DNA of 64,000 bases. It comes from Undaria pinnatifida (lineage: Eukaryota > Sar > Phaeophyceae > Laminariales > Alariaceae). Numbering within the stretch: the first letter of the stretch is position 1; each line of letters begins with the position of its first letter. The notes beneath the pieces were generated by a model. The model saw nothing but the letters and a program-made list of their open reading frames with translations, was not told where the DNA came from and ran no database searches. This document shows, piece by piece, positions 54,032 through 64,000 of this stretch. The DNA lies in contig JABAKD010000026.1 in assembly GCA_012845835.1 (NCBI GenBank), positions 706,983 to 770,982 on the forward strand, read 5' to 3'. Made by a program: the position numbers and the translations under genes.

Positions 54032-54486
54032 TGTTACGGTTACATTGTTACGGTTGATAGGAGTTGCACTTTTGGGAATGCGTTAGTCCCAATAGGTACT
54101 AGCAGTATGGTCCGTCTTGCAGGGTCCCCGTCTGGGAGGGACTGGTTCCTCGCCTCCCTCTGCTCTGTACTCCTTTGCTTGCCCTGAGTTAGCAATAATC
54201 CATAAAGCGAATACCGTATCCACGACCGGAGACCTTCTACTCCTTCTCACAAGCCACTTTCAAGGCTTACACTACCGCTGTTCAGGCTCAACCACCGAAC
54301 TCGGTACCGATCGGGAGGCTGCTATCATCAGGTCGGTAGCAGTGCTTTGTAGGCTGGGTCCCTGGCACCTTCCTCTCTGTACAATGCACACAAAACTTAG
54401 GGTCCTGCCGCATGAATGGCTAGAGACCACTCAGACTCACATAGACATCGGATCCGCCTCTATCCCTAGCCTCCCCTTCCGTAATA
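54032..54486 (+). repeat. Right LTR, 455 bp
   Basis: Copy of 38331-38785. The next bases, CTGC, match those before the left LTR. Confidence 0.93.
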
Positions 54487-54794
54487 CTGCTGCGGGAACT
54501 CGGTCGCGCGATGTCGTAGACCCCTTCCCGCCGAGCGTGCGCTAACTGTCTGCTGCCCCGATTTCGAGCTCGAACGCAAGAAAGTTTTGTTTTTTATCTT
54601 TTTAGTTTTTTTTTCAAGTACCCGACACTTTAGTTGAGTTGCACTTTTGGCGTGTCGTGGAGGGTTAAGGGAATCCCCATGCGGCGTGACGTGCCATTAG
54701 ACTTTCATGGGCTGTCATCAAGTCCCATATATGTTTTTTTTGTTCAAGCTCGCTGTCATGGCATATTATGGCACTAACACCATACGTAGGCTCC
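54487..54794. other. No recognisable gene
   Basis: T runs near 54590-54615 and 54735. Nothing conserved was identified. Confidence 0.4.
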
Positions 54795-55500
<706 letters not shown>

Positions 55501-56210
55501 ATAGTTTCAGGACGTCAGCCGTGAGTTTGACGAATTTCGGGTCAATATTCATCTTTGCTTGCCAAGCTGCGTTGTTGATACTTGTAATTTACTATATGGG
55601 TAAGTTTTTTTTTGGGAGGGGGCCTATTTTTTGTCAACTATTATAATGGTTAGTTGTGGTATTTTTACTATTGTTATAGTAGGTGGGTAATGTTGAGCTA
55701 GATCTAACATATCTATTTCATAAATTTATTTCTGTATTTCCCATTATAATGCCCTGCCATATGTACAGTAGTTTTTTTTTTCTTGTATTTTCTTTCCCCC
55801 CGCTTCAACATGTAGAGGATTGCGAATACAGAGTATCATTAGTTATCGAATATGTCAATATTAATACTTGTACAAGCAGCTTGTTGGAATTTGTAATATA
55901 CTAATGTAGGCAAATTCTTCTTAATGGGAGGGGTCCCATTCTTTTTTACAAAAGAAATGTTTTCCTCCATTACAATGGTTAGTATTGGTATTTTTACTTC
56001 TCTTGGGGGATTTGAAGTAGCTCTTACATCGTACCGGTATCTATTTTATATTTTTCTTTTCTGTGGTTTCCAGTATATTTCTGCGCCATATACAAATAAA
56101 AAAAAGAATCCACTCCAGCTAGCTGTGAGATCGAAGATTTCGTCGAAACTCATCTTTGCAAGCTGTGTGTGATACTCCGATGGGATTTGAAGTAGCTCTT
56201 ACACCGTACC
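55501..56210 (+). repeat. ~318-bp imperfect duplication, T-rich
   Basis: CTTGTAATTTACTATATGGG (near 55572) and TTTGTAATATACTAATGTAGG (near 55890) open two units that share GGGAGGGG-CC, ATTATAATGGTTAGT-TGGTATTTTTACT and ATCTATTT. The second unit ends in CTCCAGCTAGCTGTGAGATCG, a block that recurs at 57062 and 62612. Confidence 0.5.
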
Positions 56211-57049
56211 GGTATCTTGTTGTTGTTGTTTTCTTACATTAACTCTTGTCAAAAATCTAGAGTCCGTGGTCACACAAAGGTGCTGGAGCCCTAGGAAGAT
56301 CCGAAAAAACCAAGTCAAATCAAAAGTCGTCAGGGAAATACTACTCTTTCCCGCCTAAAAACGCACGATACGGGAAATTGCGCACAAGTGAAAAGGTCAA
56401 ATGTGCAAACTTGACTCACATGGCCGCGGGTATCCACTCAACTACAGCATAGAGTTCCCCCGTCCCCACAACTAACCAACTCGCGACTACAAACTACAGC
56501 GGTTGGGCTGCCTGCACCGTACGAACCGCACGGTAATAGTGAGTTTAGACGAACGCGCCTGCTGTCTGGAGTGCTGTCAGAGTGACGACCCGCGGGCATG
56601 CAGTGAAACAAGAGCAATGGAACCAAAAACCACGGTACAGATATCAATGATCGCCCCTCCTTCCCGAGTTATTTGACAGGTTGCAGCGCAGCTACGACGC
56701 CCGTGCCTGAAAATTGAAAATTGCGACGGGTCGTTCCCGGTGAAGGGTATACAACTCTTCTACAAACTATACAAAAATCAGTGACGTAAGTAACATGTTG
56801 TACTACTGCCTCGTAATAATAACCCTTGAAAAAACGACGATCGCTGCTCTCATGATGATGATGTGCGTGCCGGTCGTGGGTCTCCGTGTGCCATCCTCCT
56901 GCTGTGGTTCCCCGTGGCCGCCTCATCGCCTTAGCTTACTCGGCCAGCTCCTTCGCACTTGCTCTCGTTCACGCTCAATTCCTATTTTATACTGGGGTAT
57001 TTTTTTTCTGTGGATTCTACTATGTTTCTCCGCCATATATTATGAAGAA
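56211..57049. other. No gene; SINE-like head at the start
   Basis: 56217-56290 carries a GTT head and TAACTCTTGTCAAAAATCTAG, matching 55225-55280. The rest has no recognisable feature. Confidence 0.4.
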
Positions 57050-57422
57050 ATAAAAATACACTCCAGCTGTGAGATCGAAGATTTCGTCGAAACTCATCTT
57101 TGCAAGCTGTGTGATACTCCGATCGCGCGTATTACGAGTTGCGTGTCCTCATTAAGGATATAGGTCGGCGACTCCCCTTACAACTACCTGGTACAGTGTA
57201 GCTATGAGGGTCAGCAGGATGATGTTAGTCAGTCTGTTCGCGGAAACTTTAAAACCCGTTTCTGAGGCGGACGAAATCTGACAGCTGTGGAGAAAAAATG
57301 TATCCGTTTATCAAGTGAATCCTGTAAGTCGAATAACTGGTGAAGGGGGGGCGGAGTTTTGAAGGACGTGGGGGCCTGGTTTCGATCAAAAGCGAGCGGG
57401 GTTGGAGGGGGGGGGGCACTTG

Positions 57423-57467
<45 letters not shown>

Positions 57468-57960
57468 ATTCGTGCGTGGAAGCTATAAATCCTTTCAAAG
57501 GGACAAATCTGATGGTTTTGGAAAAAAAAAAAAAAAATGCACCAGTTTATCATAGGGGGGGGGGTTGGGGCGGGGGTGGGGCGTGTGGGGCAGCTCAACC
57601 TGCGCGTGGAAACTATACAATATTTTGTGGGGATAAATGTGACGGTTTTGGAAAGAATGCATCAGTTTATGATATATATCCTGGGGTAAGTCGTACAATC
57701 AGGGAGCAGAGAGAGGGCGGAGTTTTCGAGGGGGTGGGGGTGCCATGGGGTGGAGGGGATGGGGGGGTGGAGGGGATGGGGGGGGTGGGGTGTGGGGGCG
57801 GGGGGGGGAGGGGGGGGGGGGGAAGGAAGGTTTTTAGGTGAGGGGTTTGTATACGTGTGGTGCTAGGTCTAGGCGATGGTGCGGGTGGTGGGGGAAGAAA
57901 GGGGCGTTCGGGGCGGGGGGGAGGGGGGAAGCAGCGGCACGGATGGCTCTAGAAAGATAT
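57050..57960 (-). repeat. G-tract repeat block with a 42-G run
   Basis: The reverse complement of the 33480-34540 string: CTCCAGCTGTGAGATCGAAG, ATACTCCGATCGCGCGTATT, GACAGCTGTGG, TATCCGTTTATCAAGTGAATCC, then G runs at 57403, 57424-57465 (42 G), 57556 and 57800-57830, each at the place where the other copy has C runs. No gene was seen. The region should form stacked G-quadruplexes. Confidence 0.75.
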
Positions 57961-58389
57961 ATGGTGGATGGTTTGCGGATATATGGCTTATTACTACGCA
58001 TACGCAAGTCAGACGCAAGTCAATTGGAAAAAAGAGACGAAGAAAACAAAACAAAGATAAATTCTGGACTCACAAAACACCAAATCCGCTGATATGCCTG
58101 GCCTCGATTATTTCTGAACCCGGAAATAACGATGGTTTCTGGTCCCATCGTGGGTGGTTTTTATTTTTGGGATCGGAGGTCCCTGTCAAAGAGAAGAATG
58201 GTCGCTGAAAGTATTGCCCATAATAGTTGGTTTACAAAGAGAAAGAAAAGAAAAGGAAAGAATAGAAAAGAAAGCAACAAAGACAAGGAAAGAAAAAAAA
58301 AAGGCAAGAAAAGCAAGAAAAGACAAGACAATGTGAGGAAGCTAGGAAAGGAACAGAGGAAAAACGTCATACAAGCAAACCCTAGGAAC
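57961..58389 (+). repeat. SINE-like 3' end and A-rich tail
   Basis: TATTACTACGCATACGCAAG and AGACGCAAGTCAATTGGAAA match the end of the SINE-like family. A-rich sequence (AAGAGAAAGAAAAGAAAAGG near 58240) then extends to the 3' end of the minus-strand LINE. Lysine-rich frames here are composition artefacts. Confidence 0.55.
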
Positions 58390-59315
58390 TGGCAAAAGAC
58401 GATATTGGCCTCATGGAGGGTATTGATAGGGATAGAACGCAACAAGCCGAAGAAGTCAGGCGGCCATACGGTCACTTGTGACGGCCATTGGAACGCCCAC
58501 AAATTTGAAGACGATGATGGCAAGGCCCAGACATCAGTCTCTTGAGCAGGACGCCCCCCCTTCCCCCCCCCCCCCCCCTTCCCCCCCCTTCACCCTCTTC
58601 CCCCCCTCTCTCGCCAGCCGCTTAGGGATGCCGTCGGTGGATGGCGTAGCCGCGGCCCTTGCGTGTCGGTCTGCAGCTTCGCGTCTCTCTGTCTCTTGCC
58701 ATTTTCGCATGAAAAACTCGGCTCCTTCCTCTACCCGTTAAAACCATCCGTCGGGCTCCTGACAGCCTTTCGCTACCCTTCGAATGTCATTCCGAAGACC
58801 GCCATATCCTCCTTCAAGTACACCAACCAGTCCTTCCCTTGCCCCCCTGAGTAGCCCCTACCCCCAACAAGCTCCCCAAGCATCACCCTCAGTGGCAGAC
58901 GCCATTCCCTCATATGTGCTACGAATCCTGCAAACAATAGCCTCTGCTTGCGCACTATCGCCTCTATGCTCTCGGGAGCTGTCTTGACCAGCGCGTCGGC
59001 GTACGATAGGGTTTGGTCGTCGCCCTTCCGTTTCCGCCATCCTAGGCACCAGAGGAGCATGGAGTGGTGAACCCGTCGTAGCCTGTCATAGTCAAGCTTG
59101 TTCAGGCCCCACGTCATGCAACCGCAGAGTAACGTCTGGATCACCTCAGCTTTCAGCATCCGCACCTTCAATCTTAAGCGCACACCTTGGCGATGATAGA
59201 TTTCCATCTTGTACCGCTGGAAGCACGCCCAGGCCCTCTGTAGACGCCGCAATATTTCAAAGCAGAGTTGTCTGTCTGCAGTGATAGCCACGACTATATT
59301 ATACTCCAGTATCAA
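58390..59315 (-). pseudogene. LINE reverse transcriptase C-terminal fragment 3
   Basis: On the minus strand: RRLQRAWACFQRYKMEIY, RLRLKVRMLKAEVIQTLLCG, RRVHHSMLLWCLGWRKRKGD, ESIEAIVRKQRLLFAGFVAH, YSGGQGKDWLVYLKEDMAVF. This is the region after the RT active site, open for about 180 codons. C-rich sequence (58555-58590) and the 3' UTR follow towards 58390. It is 5'-truncated, as is usual for LINE copies. Confidence 0.8.
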
Positions 59316-60044
59316 GTAGTGTGATGTCGTTTACCACTCTTGTCGCAACTGCACGGGTAAAAGGGTCTCAAATGTAAAGTCCAAACGGCCCTTACGTTTC
59401 CATCCGTAGTGGCTGAGTCGTGGTACTGTTAACGCTTTTACCACTGAACACCTTTTTTTTTTACAGTTTTACTTTGAAGATAGCACGGGGAGGGATTCGG
59501 GGGCTCTAGAGGGGGTGAGAGGGAGGTGCTCTGTTTGCTGGGGAGGTCTTACGAGTGCAACGGCCTTTGGCGGTGGTCGCCAATGTTCTCGCGTGAGACA
59601 CAGCATCAGGACGGGGAAGCGTGGTTAGACACTCGCACGTATTTCACCCGTGACTTGAGCTCTGCTGATGGGGAACACCCTGGAGTGTAGACCACGTAAA
59701 CCACGTAAACGACCTTCGGCGGGTGACATGAGGTCCGCTGGCGGGGGACCCGGCGCCTCGAATCGGAAGGCATACAGCAATAGAGACCCGGGGCAGGTTA
59801 CATGGGATCCGCTGGCGGGGGATACAGCGCCTCGCAGCGAAAGACATGGACTCTCGGAGACCATCGGCAGACCACAGCCTACGTAGCTATACCAGGGTCA
59901 TCTAGCAGTAACCTTTGCGCTGTTCCCAACCCACAAATCATACCAGATAATGTACCAAATGTATATCGATAGTTGAGGTGGTCCGCACATTTTCTAACAG
60001 TTTTTCCGACACGCGCGGCGAAGCCGCACTTAATTCCGAGCACT
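59316..60044. other. No gene; ~75-bp duplication
   Basis: TCCGCTGGCGGGGGA occurs at about 59733 and 59808, each within ACATG-G-TCCGCTGGCGGGGGA and followed by GCGCCTCG, a 75-bp period. No conserved protein was found. Confidence 0.45.
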
Positions 60045-60172
60045 AGCCTTGCTGCGAAAGCAACTGAGTTAAATTGACACACGACGCGTATGAAAATACG
60101 CGGAAGTGTGGTGAGCTAAAGCTTTATTTTTCCCCATCCGCCGGAGGATAAAAAAAAAAAAAAAAAAAAAAA
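60045..60172 (+). repeat. A-tailed dispersed repeat, copy C
   Basis: GCTGCGAAAGCAACTGAGTT, ACACGACGCGTATGAAAATACG, GGTGAGCTAAAGCTTTATTT and CCCCATCCGCCGGAGGAT, then about 24 A ending near 60173. This is the most complete copy, closely colinear with 34660-34800. Confidence 0.85.
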
Positions 60173-60177
60173 ACTAG

Positions 60178-61012
60178 CCTGGCTTAGTGTTCGACATGTT
60201 TTCCACGGCGGTACTGCGTGTGGCCGAAAAACCCTTCCTCGCTGATACAGCCATCACGGACAACATGGTGCAGCTCCAACGAATAGTGAAAGACTGATTC
60301 TACGATAGCCCCCCCCCAAAACCGACGATGTTCTTTAACGAACGTTATATGGCTGCTAGACAAGAGGAAGGATACCATGAAAAAGCATCCTCACACATGC
60401 TCATGTTTGCAAAGGTCTATCGAACGATGACGTCGGGGTGGCAAGGGGCACCGTATTTCAGGAGATACGACCGGGAGCTGGTTTCAAAACTGGCGATTTC
60501 GTTAAAGAAAAGATGGGGGGGCTACCGTATCACGACTGGAAAGGCGAGAAGAAGGGCATTTCACGCACACGCAGAGTCGACGGGCGGAGAGGATGATGTC
60601 GGTGATTGTGATTTCGTGCTCATCACTCGGGCTTACGGTCTAGGAGGCAAAAACGGAGATAGTGTGCTTGCAAACCAAAGGCGGGGGGAAGGTGTGCTTC
60701 ACAATCAATTCACCTGGCCAGGTATACAAACGATCGAGTTTGGCTACTTCGTCGGGGCTATCACAGCAGACAGAGACATTAGCGTTGAAATAGCGCTGTG
60801 TTTTCAGAGGGCCTTGGCGTGCGTCCAGCGGTACAGAATGGAAATCTATGATGACCGGGGTGTGCGCTTAAGGTTGAAGGTGCGGTTGGTGAAAGCTGAA
60901 GTGATCGAGACACTGCCTTACGGTTGCATGACGTGGAGCCCAAACAAGCCTGACTATGACAGGCTACGACGGGTTCACCACGTAATGCTCCTCCGATCCC
61001 TTGGATGACGGA
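60178..61012 (+). pseudogene. LINE reverse transcriptase fragment 4, with MITE
   Basis: The plus strand reads TAVLRVAEKPFLADTAITDN before the MITE (60298-60529). It resumes with the region around FGYFVGAITADRDISVEIA (near 60738), RALACVQRYRMEIYDDRGVR, KVRLVKAEVIETLPYGCMTW and RRVHHVMLLRSLG, ending at a stop near 61006. The active-site part is missing or scrambled. This is the only LINE piece here in plus orientation. Confidence 0.78.
60298..60529 (+). mobile_element. MITE, copy 3
   Basis: Starts TTCTACGATAGCCCCCCCCC and ends GGGGGGGCTACCGTA. Subterminal CGATGTTCTTTAACGAACG pairs with GGCGATTTCGTTAAAG. Its internal sequence is colinear with the reverse complement of copies 1 and 2 (for example GACGTCGGGGTGGCAAGGGGCA). 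Confidence 0.75.
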
Positions 61013-61029
61013 AACGGGAGCGCGACGAT

Positions 61030-61540
61030 CACGCCCTTGTTGTTGTTGTTCTCACATTATCTCGCATAGTCAAGTCCGTGATCACAGGACAGGCTCCAGT
61101 CACTCTGGAGCTGAGGAATACCGCACGAAAAAACATGAACAAATCAAAGGTGAATATCACAGCTGACGCAATTCATGCCTCCACCAGAAACTTATAAAAG
61201 TGATATCGGGAGTCAGCCCACGCTGTATGTACCACTTCCATACTGGTGCGTACGTCTCACTAATCGCGCCTGGAAACAATGATTACACCGCTTGCCACCC
61301 AAATAAGACTACAACGTATACATTGTACGTACAGTAGTACCTATCAGTATGTATACGCACGACAGACGCAAGTCAGTTGGAAAAAGAAAAAAGAAAAGAA
61401 AAGGCGCTAAAGAAAAAGAAGGAAAAGACAAGGAGGCGAAAAATAAAAAAAAGAAAGCAAATAAGAGAAAAGACAAGAAAAACAAGAAAATAAAAGACGA
61501 AAAGAGGAAGCAAGGAAAGGAAGAAAGAAAAAAATGTCAT
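61030..61540 (+). repeat. SINE-like unit, copy 4, with A-rich tail
   Basis: GTTGTTGTTGTTCTCACATT, then GTCAAGTCCGTGATCACAGG, CTCCAGTCACTCTGGAGCTG, TCCATACTGGTGCGTACGTC and AGACGCAAGTCAGTTGG, followed by about 150 bp of AAGAAA-type tail. CTCCAG-TCACT-CTGGAG is a short palindrome kept in the family. Confidence 0.7.
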
Positions 61541-61544
61541 ACTA

Positions 61545-62230
61545 GCCGGCATTGGGGTCGTAGAGGGTATCAAGTGCATCACCAATGGCACCTGGGAGAG
61601 AACGCAACATGGCGAAGAAGTCAGGGCGGTCTTCCGCTATCTTGTGACGGCCATTGGAAGGCCCACAAGTTTCAAGACGATGATGGCCAGACCCAGACTT
61701 CAGTCTCTCGGGCATGACGCCCCCCCTTCCCCCCCCCCCCCCCTTTCCCCCTCCCCTTCGCCCCTTCCCTACCCCCTTCCCCTCCCCCCCCCCCCCCCCC
61801 GCCCTCCTCCATTCCCCTCCCCCCCCCGGCCGTTTAGAGATACCGACGGCGGATGGCGCTGCCGCAGCCTCTGCGCGTCGCACTGCAGCTTTGCGTTTCT
61901 CCGTTTCATGCCAATTCCGTAGTAACAACTCGTCTCCCTCCTCTGCTCGTCGAAACCATCTGCCGGCCTTCTGAGCAGCCCTTCGCCACCCTTCGAATTT
62001 TTTTCCAAAGACCGATATATCCTCCTTCAGATGAGCCATCCAGTTTTTCTCTTGCCCCCTGAGTAGCCCTTACCCCCAACAAACTCCCAGAACATCACCC
62101 TCTGTGGCAGACGCTACTCCCCCATACGTGTTACGAATCCTGCAAACAATATCCTCCGCTTGCGCACTATCGTATTTATGCTCTTGGAAGCTGTCTTGGA
62201 AAGCGCGTCGGACCCCCCGAGGAACGTTGA
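61545..62230 (-). pseudogene. LINE reverse transcriptase C-terminal fragment 5
   Basis: The minus strand reads MAHLKEDISVFGKKFEGWRR, AAQKAGRWFRRAEEGDELLL, RNWHETEKRKAAVRRAEAAA and SAVGISKRPGG, then a Gly/Arg-rich C-run translation and the 3' end near 61545. This is the extreme C-terminus of the same LINE family, downstream of the part seen in fragment 3. The piece before 62039 (62040-62230) continues in another frame. Confidence 0.75.
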
Positions 62231-62579
62231 CACCTCACCAAGGGTTTGCTACATATGAGTAAACATTTTGGTTCAGGGAACGAAGTCAGTTACATGACCC
62301 TCGAGTTATAGTGGTGTTGGGATCCTCACTCCACCAAATCTAAAGAAGACACGTGACCTGGATACGCTACTAATAGCATGACTATGTGATAGACTCTTAT
62401 AATGACAATATGGAGTTTATCAGCAAAGTATAGCCTGTCCTGGGACTATAGATCACAGAACATGTAAACAAAGAATGTGACATGTACCGTTGATAACAGC
62501 CCGACACCCTACATATTGTATGGACGTGCTCAGACCGGCTAGGTCACACGTAGGTACTAGGCTAGGATGTGACTTGTGG
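62231..62579. other. No recognisable gene
   Basis: AGTGGTG...CACCAAA words near 62310-62340 loosely resemble the 3' non-coding region of the Ty3 element at 41728-41756. The match is too short to assign. Confidence 0.35.
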
Positions 62580-63300
62580 ACATTGACATATACTAATATA
62601 ATAAAAAATGTACTCCAGCTGTGACATCGAAGGTTTTCTTGAGACTCATCTTTGCAAGCTGTGTGTTCAATATATATCCTCGTTGCCCAGATAACACCAC
62701 AGCAAACGCTGCTGAACGCTTTTGCTGGTGGTGGTGGGGATGCTGCTGCCTGCAGGGCTCGAGATATGTGACAGATATGCAAAACATAGGGGCTTGCTAT
62801 ACACGTGGTGCTATGTCTAGGCGATGGCGCGGGTGGTGGGGAAGGAGAGGACCTTAGGGGGACGTTTGGGGGGGGTGGGGGAGGGGGGGGAAGTTACAGC
62901 ATGGATGGCTGGAAACATCATGAGGTGGTATCAATTGCCTGGTATTCTTCATTGCTCGGGCCTATTTGCTTTTAGGTGGGGCGTTTGAACGAGAGGGAGC
63001 GGATGAAAAAATAAGGGGGGGCGTGGGGGGGGGGTACAGCATGGATGGCCAGTGGGGCAATGAGGTGATGCCAGCTGCCTGGTAGTGTTTCTTACTCAGG
63101 CAGAATTTGATGTTTAGGTGGGGCTTTGAATAAGAGGGATCGCGGGGGGGGGGGGGGGGGGGGGGGGCGGGGGGGGCGGGCGGGACAACTCAATATGTGC
63201 CCGGAAACTATATATCCTTATTAAGGGGACAAACCTGACGGTTGTAGAAGGAATGCATCAGTTCATATAACCTGCTGCCTGGTAGTGTTCACCATTCTAG
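62580..63300 (-). repeat. G-tract repeats
   Basis: CTCCAGCTGTGACATCGAAG (62612), then units with GGTGGGGCGTTTGAACGAGAGGG-type starts, GTACAGCATGGATGGC, AATGAGGTGATGCCAGCTGCC and GGTAGTG. G runs lie at 62871, 63020, 63144-63167 (24 G). This is the reverse complement of the 14740 and 27600 families. Confidence 0.65.
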
Positions 63301-63421
63301 CGGGTTTGGCGTTATCATAGGGGTGGCATACCAAATATTTTTTAGGTGTGGTATACGATGTGTTATAGCTTCGAGGTGTGTACTGTGCATGTATCGCAAG
63401 ATAAAATATTTCAAACGATAG

Positions 63422-64000
63422 GTGTAACCATGTAGTTAACATGATTGTACCGTGCCGAGGTGAGGATCTGAGCTCGCTAATTTCAAGACAGAGATACATA
63501 TTGCAAAATACAACAAGCGAGGTGATGCGGTAATGCAATGCCACCACCATTCATTGAGCACGAGGGGGGGGAAAGGAAAATCGTCAGTGTTTAAGTGGTT
63601 ACACCTATGATTTGACATGATTTTACGGTGCCGATGTGGGGCTCTTAGGTTGCTGATTTTACGACAGAGATGAAATTCAACAGGCGAGGTGGTGGGGTCA
63701 TGCTTTGACACCATCATTGAGCACAAGGGGCAGGAGTGCAAATCGCCAGTGTATCGAAAGGAAAGCTTGATGCACCCGCGCTCAATTACGTTACTTCGTT
63801 AGGCATACTTCGTTTCGCAGAGGTTAGGAGGCGATCATGCAGACGGTAGGTAGGTAATACCCTAACTGCGTGATAGGGTGGAAGTGTGGTTTATCGCAAT
63901 GTTAACATACCTGCCTATACTTAATTTTCTCATTATTATTGGCTAATACCAGGTATACGATTATACGCCCATTATTTTTACCGTGTCGATGTGGGGCTGT
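63422..64000 (+). repeat. ~176-bp tandem repeat running off the window
   Basis: ACATGATTGTACCGTGCCG (63439) and ACATGATTTTACGGTGCCG (63615) open two units that share GACAGAGAT, GGCGAGGTG-TG, CATTGAGCACRAGGGG and TCGCCAGTGT-type ends. A further start, TTTTACCGTGTCGATGTGG, lies near 63976, about two periods later. The unit between is too diverged to read. Confidence 0.65.

Larger units (their letters stand above)
38331..54486 (+). mobile_element. Non-autonomous LTR element, probably Copia-derived, with nested Ty3
   Basis: Two 455-bp LTRs (38331-38785 and 54032-54486) look identical, begin TGTTACGG and end CCGTAATA, nearly inverted termini. A primer site directly follows the left LTR and a TAATGGGGGGA polypurine tract directly precedes the right one. 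CTGC borders both outer ends (38327-38330 and 54487-54490), a likely target duplication. After removal of the nested Ty3 element (41222-50023) the interior is about 6.4 kb and has only a Copia RNase H remnant (51330-51560). It therefore resembles a large retrotransposon derivative mobilised by enzymes from elsewhere. Confidence 0.85.

Noticed and set aside
58132..58545. Lysine-rich frame near 58132 and a similar one near 61349
   Set aside because: Both cover A-rich tails of the SINE-like repeats. Composition explains them.

Overview
This is a eukaryotic window, almost entirely transposable elements, and about half G+C. It shows target-primed and LTR retroelements, interrupted reading frames, GT..AG intron signals and one orphan exon of an SV2-like transporter. 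No operon, rRNA gene, bona fide tRNA gene or CRISPR array was seen. The retroelement types (Ty3 with chromodomain plus a Tudor-like tail, Copia, a LINE with a GLRQGCVLAPLLF reverse transcriptase) would fit an alga or other stramenopile-like protist. The sequence alone does not settle the organism.

Layout. 1-1550: decayed Copia pol relic (+). 5317-12169: old Copia element (-) with two diverged LTRs (~440 bp) and a broken gag-PR-IN-RT-RNase H. 15034-27598: large Ty3-type element (+, 12.6 kb). Its 269-bp LTRs differ at one base. It carries a frameshifted gag with a zinc knuckle, a possible intron, three tandem-repeat blocks, a NADAR (YbiA-like) domain, and an integrase with chromodomain and Tudor-like tail, but no reverse transcriptase that I can find. 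27600-38330: repeat mosaic of C-tract repeats, LINE fragments, a MITE family, SINE-like units with GTT heads, and one orphan host exon (36909-37013).

38331-54486: an LTR element (+) with identical 455-bp LTRs and almost no coding sequence, only a Copia RNase H remnant. Nested inside it at 41222-50023 is an apparently intact Ty3 element (-). That element has identical 491-bp LTRs, a TATA target duplication, gag, an in-frame TGA followed by protease, and a 1.3-kb-residue-scale pol frame one register back. Each of its LTRs contains a tRNA-like sequence next to the primer site. 54487-64000: more SINE-like, LINE, MITE and G-tract repeats, a (GTT)n array of about 225 bp, and a ~176-bp tandem repeat running off the end.

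The most unusual items are the NADAR domain inside an LTR retrotransposon that lacks RT, and the tRNA-like module built into both LTRs of the young Ty3 element. The intact Ty3 element is the only one here that looks capable of supplying enzymes; the others look like relics or elements dependent on others.
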